A stretch of 20,941 bases of DNA from UBA1049 sp964525815 (GTDB taxonomy: Bacteria > Bacillota > Clostridia > Oscillospirales > CAG-382), in the NCBI GenBank assembly GCA_964525815.1, contig CAZGJQ010000028.1, positions 1 through 20,941 on the forward strand. Reading direction: 5' to 3'. Both the position numbers and the translations under genes were made by a program. Under the pieces are notes generated by a model that saw only the letters and a list, made by a program, of their open reading frames with translations, did no database searches and had not been told where the DNA came from. Below, one piece after another: positions 14,910 to 20,941 of this stretch (the stretch's first letter is position 1; every line of letters starts with the position of its first letter).

Positions 14910-16445
14910 TCAGTTGTGATATGTGCCCGCTTCAATTGAGGCGTTATCCTTCTTGACCTGCTCCTTGTTCTTGTTATGACCGGACAGCGTGGAGGAATAA
15001 TAGGTTTTTCCTATTTTGTTGGACACAAAGTAAAAAGCATTTATTGTTTTTCCGTCCTGCTCCGGTCTGGAGGGATACAACGCCGCGGAAATTGCGTCAT
15101 AGCCGGGGTTGCATATGGCACCGGGCGGCAGCCCTTCGTAAATATAGGTGTTGTAAGGATTATCCAGCGCAAGATCGTCGACTGTAAGGTCCTCTCTTCT
15201 TGCATCCAGCACATACTGTATCGTGGCATCCGATTGCAGTAGCTTGAACTCCGGATACCTGTCCGAGTTTTCCATACGGTTATGAAAAACATAGGACATA
15301 TACTCAAAGTCAAGAGCGTTGTTTCCCTCCGCCTGTATCATTGCGGCAAGGGTGATAATATCATCGAAGGTCATACCGAAGCCTTCACATATTTCTTCAT
15401 ATTCGGTCTTATAATCTCTCCAGAACTTAGTATTAAAGTTGTTTAGAAGCCTGTTTATAACAAGGTATTCTGCGGTGTCTATATAGAAATCATAGGTATC
15501 CGGAAACAGGTAGCCCTCAAGCCGGTAGATTCTTTCCTCCGGATAACCCAGCTCCTCAAGCTCTCTGACAAATTCATGCTTATAGGGGTAGTTGTTAATC
15601 GCCTCCACATAGCCCTCTCTGGTTCCGATACCGTTTGCCAGAAAAAGGTCTATTATCTGATCTGTCGTAAAGCCCTCCGGTATAACTACACGAACCTGAA
15701 TTCGCTCGGTGTATTTAACCGTAAGTCTTTGTATCAGATTGCTGTAATTCATATCCGCACTCAGCTCATGCTCTCCGGGAACGAAGGAGAACTCTTCATC
15801 CGAGCGGTATTTCAGGTATAGCTTAAAGACCCATCCGTATTCAATCAATCCTTTTTCCACCAAAATTTCGGCAACCTCGTCCTCGGTAGCGTCCTCCTCT
15901 ATGGTTATTGTTACGGGTAAGGACTCCTTAACCAGCGCAAATACATCGTTGCCGACTGCTATTATATAATAGGAGAGATATGCGGATATTATCAGCACGA
16001 ACGCAATATAAAAAACCGCCTTGAATAGCAAAGAGCCTCCGCCGAGAGCAAACGCAAGCTTGTTTGAGGACTTTTTTTGTTTTTTAAACCGTTGTCCCTT
16101 GTTTTGCTTTTGCGCTTTATGCAGCTCCTTCTTGTCCGCCGAAACGGAAAGGTGGGGGTTAATATCCGCGGAGAGGGGAGTATCCGGCTTTCCGCCTTGC
16201 TCCTGTGTTGACAGGTGTGTAAGCAGCGCCTCCGGTATTATATTCTGCTTATTACGCCGGTCATCGCTGTCGCTCTCGCTCTTTTTATTTTCGGCTTCTT
16301 GCGATTTCTGCGCTGACATAGGCGGATTATCATGCTCCCTGCGGTAATTATCCAGTATCTCAATAATTTCGTCACCGGCTTTTTTAGCCTTTTTTTCGTT
16401 TTCGTCAATTTGGTTATTCTCTTTGTTTTCTTTATTATCCGGCAT
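14910..16445 (-). CDS. mltG: Endolytic transglycosylase MltG (YceG-like)
   Basis: Membrane-anchored lytic transglycosylase that cleaves nascent peptidoglycan glycan strands. It has 511 residues. A cytoplasmic segment of about 140 residues, rich in Lys, Glu, Asn and Gln, precedes one transmembrane helix at about 143-163. The extracellular part has a LysM-like region, IPEGFTTDQIIDLF, the hallmark LEGYLFPDTYDF (309-320), the catalytic region AAMIQAEG with Glu373 matching E. coli Glu218, LQSDATIQYV, and a C-terminal YNTYIYEGLPPGAICNPG. The glutamate two residues before the catalytic one in E. coli is Gln here. The ATG at 16445 has AGGAGGT about 9 bases upstream. It sits 14 bases after the CPBP gene. 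Identity is secure; the N-terminal region is longer than usual. Confidence 0.95.
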   Translation of the reverse strand: MPDNKENKENNQIDENEKKAKKAGDEIIEILDNYRREHDNPPMSAQKSQEAENKKSESDSDDRRNKQNIIPEALLTHLSTQEQGGKPDTPLSADINPHLSVSADKKELHKAQKQNKGQRFKKQKKSSNKLAFALGGGSLLFKAVFYIAFVLIISAYLSYYIIAVGNDVFALVKESLPVTITIEEDATEDEVAEILVEKGLIEYGWVFKLYLKYRSDEEFSFVPGEHELSADMNYSNLIQRLTVKYTERIQVRVVIPEGFTTDQIIDLFLANGIGTREGYVEAINNYPYKHEFVRELEELGYPEERIYRLEGYLFPDTYDFYIDTAEYLVINRLLNNFNTKFWRDYKTEYEEICEGFGMTFDDIITLAAMIQAEGNNALDFEYMSYVFHNRMENSDRYPEFKLLQSDATIQYVLDARREDLTVDDLALDNPYNTYIYEGLPPGAICNPGYDAISAALYPSRPEQDGKTINAFYFVSNKIGKTYYSSTLSGHNKNKEQVKKDNASIEAGTYHN

Positions 16446-16459
16446 TGCGTTAACACCTC

Positions 16460-17377
16460 CTATGTTATGACGGTTACAATTATGTAAACCACCAGCAAGA
16501 CTAAGAATGAGGGGGATAAAAAAACCTTCGGCAGATTTCGTATGCTTTTTTGGGGCAGCGATTCTATGGGAGGATTGTCCGCATACGAGAAATAAATCTG
16601 CTCAAGCTTTGAAACGACAAACAACAGGGAAAGACTAAAAATCATTATTATAACGAACCCCACAAAAAAGGCACCGCTCTTTTGAATGGTTACTCTCAAG
16701 AATAAATCGCTTCCGTATATCGATAAGAAATTGCTTATCAAATGGAGTAAAATAGGAGCCAGCAACGAACGGGTTATCACGGTAACAAAACCTAAAACAA
16801 TGCCCGTAAAGAAATAAATGGGGAAGTTACTCATTGATAAATGCAGCATGGAGAAGCATATTGCCGACATTACTACCGCATTTACACTGCCCATCGTGCG
16901 GTATTCGCTCAGCAGTATCCCTCTAAATAGTATCTCCTCACTTATAGCCGGTATGACTATCAGGGAAAGGATTATCCCTACATTGCTCGCTTGGTCTGCC
17001 TGTGCGACTACGGAATCGAAGTACCCGGAAAGAGCGGTGATTTGATTGTTGGTTACAATATATATATATTTTATGAGAATGGTACCGCTAATAAACAGAA
17101 GCAGCGTAAATATTATGAAAATAATATGAGACGCTCTTATAGGGGAGATGAACATCGGAGAGGACAGTCTTCTTCCCTTTGCTAAATAATATAAAGCACC
17201 GGGCAATATAAGAACGGATATTTGTATAACGGATATAACCAGGAAAATATTGCTCTGGCTCTCCTGCTGCCGCAAAAGCACAAAACGGCTCAGGCTGAGA
17301 GCCGTAAGGACAAATATCACCAGTACCGGAGCGGTTACAACCGGCGATTTATACCATATGCGTTTATCCTCGCTCAT
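16460..17377 (-). CDS. CPBP family intramembrane glutamic endopeptidase (Rce1/CAAX-like)
   Basis: A 305-residue multi-pass membrane protein with about eight hydrophobic segments. The three CPBP motifs are present: EEILFR (Glu147, Glu148, Arg152), FSMLH (Phe175 to His179) and HLISN (His212 to Asn216), as required for a catalytic glutamate protease of the Abi/Rce1 family. The ATG at 17377 has GGAGGG 6 bases upstream, and it follows the DJ-1 gene by 24 bases. A last hydrophobic segment ends the protein (VVYIIVTVIT), with a cytoplasmic-looking linker just before it. Substrate is unknown; no bacteriocin or prenylated-protein gene is adjacent. Family confident. Confidence 0.9.
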   Translation of the reverse strand: MSEDKRIWYKSPVVTAPVLVIFVLTALSLSRFVLLRQQESQSNIFLVISVIQISVLILPGALYYLAKGRRLSSPMFISPIRASHIIFIIFTLLLFISGTILIKYIYIVTNNQITALSGYFDSVVAQADQASNVGIILSLIVIPAISEEILFRGILLSEYRTMGSVNAVVMSAICFSMLHLSMSNFPIYFFTGIVLGFVTVITRSLLAPILLHLISNFLSIYGSDLFLRVTIQKSGAFFVGFVIIMIFSLSLLFVVSKLEQIYFSYADNPPIESLPQKSIRNLPKVFLSPSFLVLLVVYIIVTVIT

Positions 17378-17401
17378 GTGGCGCCCTCCGCTAAGCTTGC
17401 A

Positions 17402-17956
17402 TCAGTCTTTGCTTTCCGCTCTTATCTGGCTCTTTATGCTCTCCGCCTTGCTCTTGCCGTATAAAAGCTCGACAAGCTTGTATCCGAACTCAAACGAAAC
17501 GCCCATGCCCTCGGCGGTTACAAAAATATCGTCATGCTCCACCTTTTTTCCGGTTATTATGCTGTGGGAAAGATGCTCCTTAAAGGTGGGGAAGCAAGCA
17601 GCGCGTCGTCCGTCAAGCAGTCTCATTTTACCGAGTACGGACGGGGCGGCACAAATCGCTCCGATATAGACCCCCTTTGAAACGGCAGCCTCAATCAGCG
17701 CCTTAACCTTAACGCTGTCATCCAGACGCTGTGTTCCCGCTGAGCCCCCGGGCAGAACCAAGCAGCTCATTTGCTCCTTGGATACATCATCAATCAGTAT
17801 ATCGGCACGCAGTGTAATATCATGCGCGCCCTTAACAAAAATGCTCTCCGATATGGATACCATTTTTACATCAGCACCCGCACGCATAAGTAAATCGGCG
17901 GGAACAACAGCCTCGCTCTCCTCAAAGCCGTCGGCAAGCAATAAATATATGGTCAT
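17402..17956 (-). CDS. DJ-1/PfpI family protein
   Basis: A 184-residue protein of the DJ-1/ThiJ/PfpI superfamily in the DJ-1 subgroup. The acidic residue partner (Glu15 in GFEESEAVVPADLLMRAG) and nucleophile Cys102 in GAICAAPSVLG match human DJ-1 Glu18 and Cys106; PGGSAGTQRL is at 69-78 and the C-terminal GMGVSFEFGYKLVE segment is present. Members of this subgroup are cytosolic and linked to protection against reactive carbonyls or oxidative stress; the exact activity is debated. The ATG at 17956 has GGGGAG 6-7 bases upstream. It lies 27 bases after the GNAT gene and 24 before the CPBP gene. Confidence 0.92.
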   Translation of the reverse strand: MTIYLLLADGFEESEAVVPADLLMRAGADVKMVSISESIFVKGAHDITLRADILIDDVSKEQMSCLVLPGGSAGTQRLDDSVKVKALIEAAVSKGVYIGAICAAPSVLGKMRLLDGRRAACFPTFKEHLSHSIITGKKVEHDDIFVTAEGMGVSFEFGYKLVELLYGKSKAESIKSQIRAESKD

Positions 17957-17983
17957 AACGAGCTCCCCTTTTCTCAGATGAAA

Positions 17984-18766
17984 TCAGTTGTACATGATAT
18001 TTATATATAAATCGTTCGCATTATAATCTGTTGATTTAAGGGCAAACAATTGCTTTTTTTGGTGAATAATACGGTGGTTGTTCAGTATTTTTGAGTACGA
18101 TAAAGGCAAAAAGACGGTTGCTTCGCCCTTGAAGCACTGCTTTGCTATCTCGGGCAGCCTGCCTTCCTCTCCCTTCGGTAAGCATAGCTCATATATATAG
18201 TTCTCGCCTGCAGCTTTACCGCAAAGAGCGTAATAGCTATCGCCCGATACCAAAAAACCGCCGTAAAGTAAATGACAGCGCACCGTTGACAAAAACATTT
18301 CCCTGCTCTTTTTTGGATAAAACGAACTGCTTTCATAAATCCTATACAACCGTTCGAGGTCGGGGTCAGATTCTCTGCTTGCGTTGGTTTCCCCGAGTAC
18401 CTTTGCTTTTAGCACACAGCCATGGTTTACAAAACCAAGCCTATCGTAAAGTGCGAACAACCCTTCGCTTTCCGGAATGCAGACTATGCTGCAATCCTGT
18501 GCCGCAAGGGTCAGATTCCTTGCAAGCAGTCCCTTTTTTCTGTTCTGCGGGTCTGTTGCGGCGGCAAAAAGATATTTAAGACCGTCCTCAAGCTCCGCAA
18601 GACACAGCATGGTGATAACCTTATCTTCTTGCTTAAGATAAAAGATCTCGCCGTAATCCCTTGCAAACCCCAGTATTTCCTCTGCAAGAGCTGCTTCTTC
18701 CCCGAAGGAGAGGCAAAAAAGCCTTTTCAGCTCACAAAAATCCTTTTCGTTCGAACGGTATTTCAT
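17984..18766 (-). CDS. GNAT family N-acetyltransferase (two-domain, Eis-like N-terminal half)
   Basis: A 260-residue protein. The N-terminal half has a GNAT fold: the acetyl-CoA-binding motif A region reads YLFAAATDPQNRKKGLLA (65-82), with the pyrophosphate loop RKKGLLA, and the final strand-helix is EGLFALYDRLGFV (101-113). Residues from about 120 to the end do not show a recognisable motif and may be a second substrate-binding domain, as in Eis-like proteins. The ATG at 18766 has AGGGTG, part of which overlaps the tmk stop region 9 bases upstream. Substrate unknown. Confidence 0.78.
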   Translation of the reverse strand: MKYRSNEKDFCELKRLFCLSFGEEAALAEEILGFARDYGEIFYLKQEDKVITMLCLAELEDGLKYLFAAATDPQNRKKGLLARNLTLAAQDCSIVCIPESEGLFALYDRLGFVNHGCVLKAKVLGETNASRESDPDLERLYRIYESSSFYPKKSREMFLSTVRCHLLYGGFLVSGDSYYALCGKAAGENYIYELCLPKGEEGRLPEIAKQCFKGEATVFLPLSYSKILNNHRIIHQKKQLFALKSTDYNANDLYINIMYN

Positions 18767-18775
18767 AAAAACACC

Positions 18776-19447
18776 CTATAATATGCCCTTTTGGTTAAGG
18801 TAGCTTACTATTTCGCCGTGTATATCCTCTCTCGAGCGCATTCCGTCTCCGCGGTTGCAGTCTATTCTGTGCCAGCCTAATTCTCTTGAGGAAAAAAGCA
18901 CGGCATTGTAGCTGTTTTGGATATGTGCTCTGCTTTTTTCGTGTATATCCTTTTCTAAGCCGGTTTCTGCACTGCGTTTCTCAATAAGCCTTAATGACAG
19001 CTCGGGAGGCAGGGAGAGATAAAGCACAACATCTGGTCGGGGCAGACCGAGCTTTTTGAACTCATAGTCGTACAGCCATTTCAGGAACGGCTTGTACTCG
19101 CTGTCGGGTAGCTTGGAGAGCTGGTGAACGGCGTTTGCGGTGGTATATCTGTTGGCTATTATTATTTTGCCCTCATCATAATCCTTTTTCCAGTCCAGCA
19201 TATAGGAGCTGTATCTGTCCATAGCGAAAAAGCTGGAGGCGGCATATGCGTTTACAGCCTCAGGATCATCTCCGAAGGCACCCGAAAGGTACAGCTTTAC
19301 CAAGGAAGCATATCTGTCCTCATAGGTGGGGAAGGAGAGATGCCGGTATTCGATTTTTCTTAACGTAAGGTAGTCGGTGAGCAGATTAGTTTGGGTTTTT
19401 TTCCCCGATGCGTCCAGTCCGTCTATCGCTATAAGGGTTTTCTTCAT
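18776..19447 (-). CDS. tmk: Thymidylate kinase (variant subfamily)
   Basis: Phosphorylates dTMP to dTDP, directly after ThyX in the pathway and in gene order (21-base gap). It has 223 residues. The P-loop is DGLDASGKKTQT (9-20), where most TMKs have EGxDGAGKTTQ. The usual DRY/DRF motif reads ANRYTTANAVHQ (98-109), and RHLSFPTYEDRYASLVKLYL gives the substrate region. LYLSLPPELSLRLIEKR and a lid with basic residues follow. These substitutions suggest a subfamily branch, and a broader deoxynucleoside kinase activity cannot be excluded. The adjacency to thyX argues for dTMP kinase. The ATG at 19447 has AAGGA upstream. Confidence 0.85.
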   Translation of the reverse strand: MKKTLIAIDGLDASGKKTQTNLLTDYLTLRKIEYRHLSFPTYEDRYASLVKLYLSGAFGDDPEAVNAYAASSFFAMDRYSSYMLDWKKDYDEGKIIIANRYTTANAVHQLSKLPDSEYKPFLKWLYDYEFKKLGLPRPDVVLYLSLPPELSLRLIEKRSAETGLEKDIHEKSRAHIQNSYNAVLFSSRELGWHRIDCNRGDGMRSREDIHGEIVSYLNQKGIL

Positions 19448-19468
19448 TTTTTTCCTTTTCGGTACAGG

Positions 19469-20227
19469 TTATAATGCGGAGAACCGCTCTCTGACCTCTT
19501 TTATTTTACCGCAGGTCATCTTTCCCTCTCGGCAGGAACCTTTTATGCAGGGAGGTCCTGCTTTATTAAACAGCTTGGGGAATACCACGCGGCATTGCCG
19601 AAGCATCTCGACAGCAAGGGTGCGAATTTCCCATTGAGCACGATTACAGCAGCGCAGCTCAAAAAAATTATACAGGGAGCGCACGTTCATGGTCATAATT
19701 ATCTTTGTGTCGCAGGCGTTGGGAAGCACGCTTCTGGCGTCCTCGCAGGCTGCTTTTTCCGCTTTTATTTCCGCTACTTTTTCGTCCTCGCCTTCCGAGA
19801 GTAAGCGTACCATATGATCTGCCTTTAATATTTTTACCAGCTTAGTGTAATGCGTCCTGTCCTCCTCCATAGCGGAGACAAACTCGGCGAGAGCAGCCGG
19901 ATTTTCTTTTACCGTGGGGGGGACGATGTATGTAAAATGCTCCTTGTTTACATACCGCTGGCTCTGAACGCTGAAGGAGGCTATTCTATGACGGGTTATC
20001 TGTGCAAGCACCGCTCTTGATACGCCTTCTATACCGAAGGTAACACTGACATGCTCAAACGGACTCTCATGCCCGATTGAGATCAGCATATCCAAAAAGC
20101 TCTCTGTTTTATCGGGGGTAAGTCCGTCCATCACCGTATATATATCCGCAGAAGAATAGCAAAGCTTTGCGGCTGCTGCTATCAGCTTGTCCCCGTTAGG
20201 GGTATGGGACAGAATTTCTACCTTCAC
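19469..20227 (-). CDS. thyX: Flavin-dependent thymidylate synthase
   Basis: Makes dTMP from dUMP with methylene-THF, FAD and NADPH. The protein has 252 residues from the GTG at 20227, which has a GGGGG ribosome binding site 8-9 bases upstream; an upstream start at 20323 would read through the promoter and is rejected. The ThyX motif RHRxxSxxxxSxRY is present at 79-92 (Arg79, His80, Arg81, Ser84, Ser89, Arg91), preceded by GHESPFEHV (52-60). NVRSLYNFFELRCCNRAQWE supplies the C-terminal signature. The last 30 residues add Cys227, Cys232 and Cys239 (CIKGSC...MTCG), an extra CX4CX6C tail. First gene of the leftward run; tmk follows. Confidence 0.95.
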   Translation of the reverse strand: MKVEILSHTPNGDKLIAAAAKLCYSSADIYTVMDGLTPDKTESFLDMLISIGHESPFEHVSVTFGIEGVSRAVLAQITRHRIASFSVQSQRYVNKEHFTYIVPPTVKENPAALAEFVSAMEEDRTHYTKLVKILKADHMVRLLSEGEDEKVAEIKAEKAACEDARSVLPNACDTKIIMTMNVRSLYNFFELRCCNRAQWEIRTLAVEMLRQCRVVFPKLFNKAGPPCIKGSCREGKMTCGKIKEVRERFSAL

Positions 20228-20266
20228 TATATGATCCCCCTTTTTTGCATATGCTCTTAATATAAT

Positions 20267-20295
20267 AATATACCATACCAATGGAAAAAAATCAA
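20267..20295 (-). promoter_or_regulatory. Probable sigma-A promoter for thyX and the leftward run
   Basis: On the - strand TTGATT (-35, 20290-20295) is followed by a 17-base spacer and TATATT (-10, 20267-20272) with an extended TG-n in front. The thyX GTG lies about 40 bases downstream of the -10. Both boxes are close to consensus and this is the only position in the gap with correct spacing that I see on this strand. Confidence 0.6.
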
Positions 20296-20301
20296 CAAAA
20301 A

Positions 20302-20318
20302 ACGGACAGAAAGTCCGT
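20302..20318 (-). other. Small hairpin with U-tract upstream of the thyX promoter
   Basis: Arms 20302-20307 and 20313-20318 pair perfectly (6 bp, 5-base loop). On the - strand the hairpin runs into a run of T at 20297-20302, right next to the -35 box. It resembles a short intrinsic terminator pointing leftward, but no leftward transcript from further right is evident, so it may be an insulator or fortuitous. Confidence 0.3.
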
Positions 20319-20560
20319 GTCAAGTTATTGACTCGATTGAATATTTTACTGCCCCTCTTGGTAGGGGTACACTGTTGGAAACATATTGTGCAGTTCGTCT
20401 TTTTAATGTGATATTTTATTTTGCAATTAAGCCATGTGCTATTTTTTTAACTCCTACATTAATTTTACACCGAGCAATTATACTTTTTTACATTTGCGCA
20501 TTCTTTTTTTACCTTTTAGTTGTGCATAATGCTAAAAGTGTACTGATTTTATAAAATGTA
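20319..20560. other. AT-rich divergent intergenic stretch, no gene seen
   Basis: No reading frame with a start and ribosome binding site, and no RNA gene recognised. Contains a hairpin-capable CCCCT/AGGGG pair (about 20352-20367), an inverted repeat CTTTTAG (20513-20519) / CTAAAAG (20532-20538) with a 12-base gap, and a 12-bp palindrome ATTTTATAAAAT (20546-20557) directly before the promoter. The last two could be operator or UP-element sequences. Confidence 0.5.
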
Positions 20561-20589
20561 TTGACATTGTACCCTTGAAGATATATAAT
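20561..20589 (+). promoter_or_regulatory. Perfect-consensus sigma-A promoter for the riboswitch unit
   Basis: TTGACA at 20561-20566, 17-base spacer, TATAAT at 20584-20589: both hexamers match consensus exactly. Transcription should start near 20596, giving a leader of about 190 bases. An A/T-rich palindrome lies just upstream of the -35. A promoter this strong suggests constitutive transcription with control left to the leader RNA. Confidence 0.9.
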
Positions 20590-20634
20590 ATTATACGGAA
20601 ATAAATATTCGGGCGGTGCAATCCGCCGTAAGCA

Positions 20635-20718
20635 ATAATTGGCAAACTTGTCGAAAGGCAGGGACGCAAAGCTATGAGTCTTGTCCGATTACGAGGCATG
20701 ATTGTCAGGCTGCATTAT
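20635..20718 (+). ncRNA. GEMM-I cyclic-dinucleotide riboswitch aptamer (c-di-GMP-I class)
   Basis: The conserved GEMM core is present: GGCAAAC (20641-20647), helix P2 (20647-20652 with 20657-20662) capped by a GAAA tetraloop (20653-20656), GGGACGCAAAGC (20661-20672), helix P3 (20678-20684 with 20691-20697, all 7 positions pairing), and the closing segment GUCAGGCUGC (20704-20713). Helix P1 can form between 20635-20643 and 20709-20718 with one bulged C. The ligand should be c-di-GMP, or cGAMP if it belongs to the GEMM-Ib variant; the deciding base could not be assigned with certainty by eye. A separate 5-bp hairpin (20612-20616 with 20623-20627) precedes the aptamer in the leader. Confidence 0.9.
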
Positions 20719-20743
20719 ACATAACGTATATGCAGCCTTTTTT
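20707..20743 (+). terminator. Intrinsic terminator of the riboswitch expression platform
   Basis: Left arm 20707-20720 pairs with right arm 20726-20738 (13 bp, one bulged T, 5-base loop), followed by a U-run at 20738-20743. The left arm shares bases 20709-20718 with the 3' strand of aptamer helix P1, so the two structures exclude each other. The terminator lies 44 bases before the downstream ATG. Confidence 0.9.
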
Positions 20744-20786
20744 ATTTTGTTTGGCGAGCAGTACATTAATTAGGAGTTGTAGTTAT

Positions 20787-20941
20787 ATGAAAAAGGCATT
20801 ATTCGGTTACAGCATAAAAGAAACCGATGCTCTTTTTAATTCAATGCAGAACCATATTGACGCACTTACCGGTAAGATTACCAATCTTAACGCAGAGCTT
20901 GCGGCAAAGTCCGGATATTCATACGGAAACGGGGATTATAA
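20787..20941 (+). CDS. N-terminus of a riboswitch-controlled protein, DivIVA-like or coiled-coil start, cut by right edge
   Basis: ATG at 20787 with TAGGAG at 20771-20776 (10-base spacing). Fifty-one codons are visible before the window ends, without a stop. The start reads MKKALFGYSIKETDALFNSM, followed by a heptad-like amphipathic helix to about residue 40 and then a Gly/Tyr-rich turn SGYSYGNGDY. The FGYSIKETDALF opening resembles the FxGYxxxEVDxFL motif of DivIVA-domain proteins, which bind curved membranes and form coiled coils, but this is a weak match over a short segment. Its position behind a cyclic-dinucleotide riboswitch suggests a surface, motility, pilus, division or sporulation role. 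The rest of the gene is needed for a real call. Confidence 0.7.
   Translation, partial: MKKALFGYSIKETDALFNSMQNHIDALTGKITNLNAELAAKSGYSYGNGDY

Noticed and set aside
20228..20323. Longer ThyX starting at 20323
   Set aside because: The extension covers the promoter and AT-rich spacer; the GTG at 20227 has a strong ribosome binding site and matches the family N-terminus.
20352..20367. CCCCT/AGGGG hairpin as a terminator or IS end
   Set aside because: Only 5 bp, no U-tract, no matching terminal repeat or target duplication, no transposase.
1..20941. CRISPR array, tRNA, rRNA, prophage or insertion sequence
   Set aside because: No spaced direct repeats, no cloverleaf or rRNA signature, and no integrase or transposase motif found on reading both strands.

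Overview
The window looks like a chromosomal piece from an anaerobic, low-to-mid GC Gram-positive-type bacterium (Bacillota, probably class Clostridia). This is inferred from gene content: a BcrA/HgdC-type radical dehydratase activase with HgdB-like partners, a four-subunit 2-oxoacid:ferredoxin oxidoreductase, flavin-dependent thymidylate synthase ThyX, a YmfF/YmfH-type M16 peptidase pair, an mltG-U32 peptidase neighbourhood like that of Bacillus, the MEP isoprenoid pathway, and strong AGGAGG-like ribosome binding sites. No IS element, phage gene, CRISPR array, tRNA or rRNA was seen.

Layout. Positions 1-2704 (+ strand) hold a compact three-gene cluster: the C-terminal part of an activase-related HgdB-like protein (cut by the left edge), a second HgdB-like protein, and an ATP-dependent activase. 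It ends in a hairpin that contains the last stop codon and probably also serves the convergent genes. Positions 20227 down to 2728 (- strand) hold 20 co-directional genes with gaps of at most 47 bases and many overlaps: thyX, tmk, GNAT acetyltransferase, DJ-1/PfpI protein, CPBP membrane protease, mltG, U32 peptidase, ParA-like ATPase, 2-oxoacid:ferredoxin oxidoreductase subunits (delta, alpha, beta, gamma), ispD, ispF, nagA, nagB, M16 peptidase (ymfF type), M16 peptidase (ymfH type), lgt, folD. I see no convincing internal terminator, so much of it could be one transcript from a promoter just upstream of thyX. Functions mix: dTMP synthesis and folate (thyX, tmk, folD), envelope and lipoproteins (mltG, lgt, CPBP), tRNA modification (U32), anaerobic oxidation of 2-oxoacids with ferredoxin reduction, isoprenoid precursors, amino-sugar catabolism and proteolysis.

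Positions 20228-20786 form a divergent intergenic region. On the + strand it carries a perfect-consensus sigma-A promoter (TTGACA, 17 bp, TATAAT), then a GEMM-I (cyclic-dinucleotide, class c-di-GMP-I) riboswitch aptamer, then an intrinsic terminator, then a gene with a good ribosome binding site cut by the right edge after 51 codons. The 3' strand of aptamer helix P1 is also the left arm of the terminator, so ligand binding should prevent termination: an ON switch. The controlled product starts with a DivIVA-like or coiled-coil-like segment. This riboswitch unit is the most interesting element in the window.
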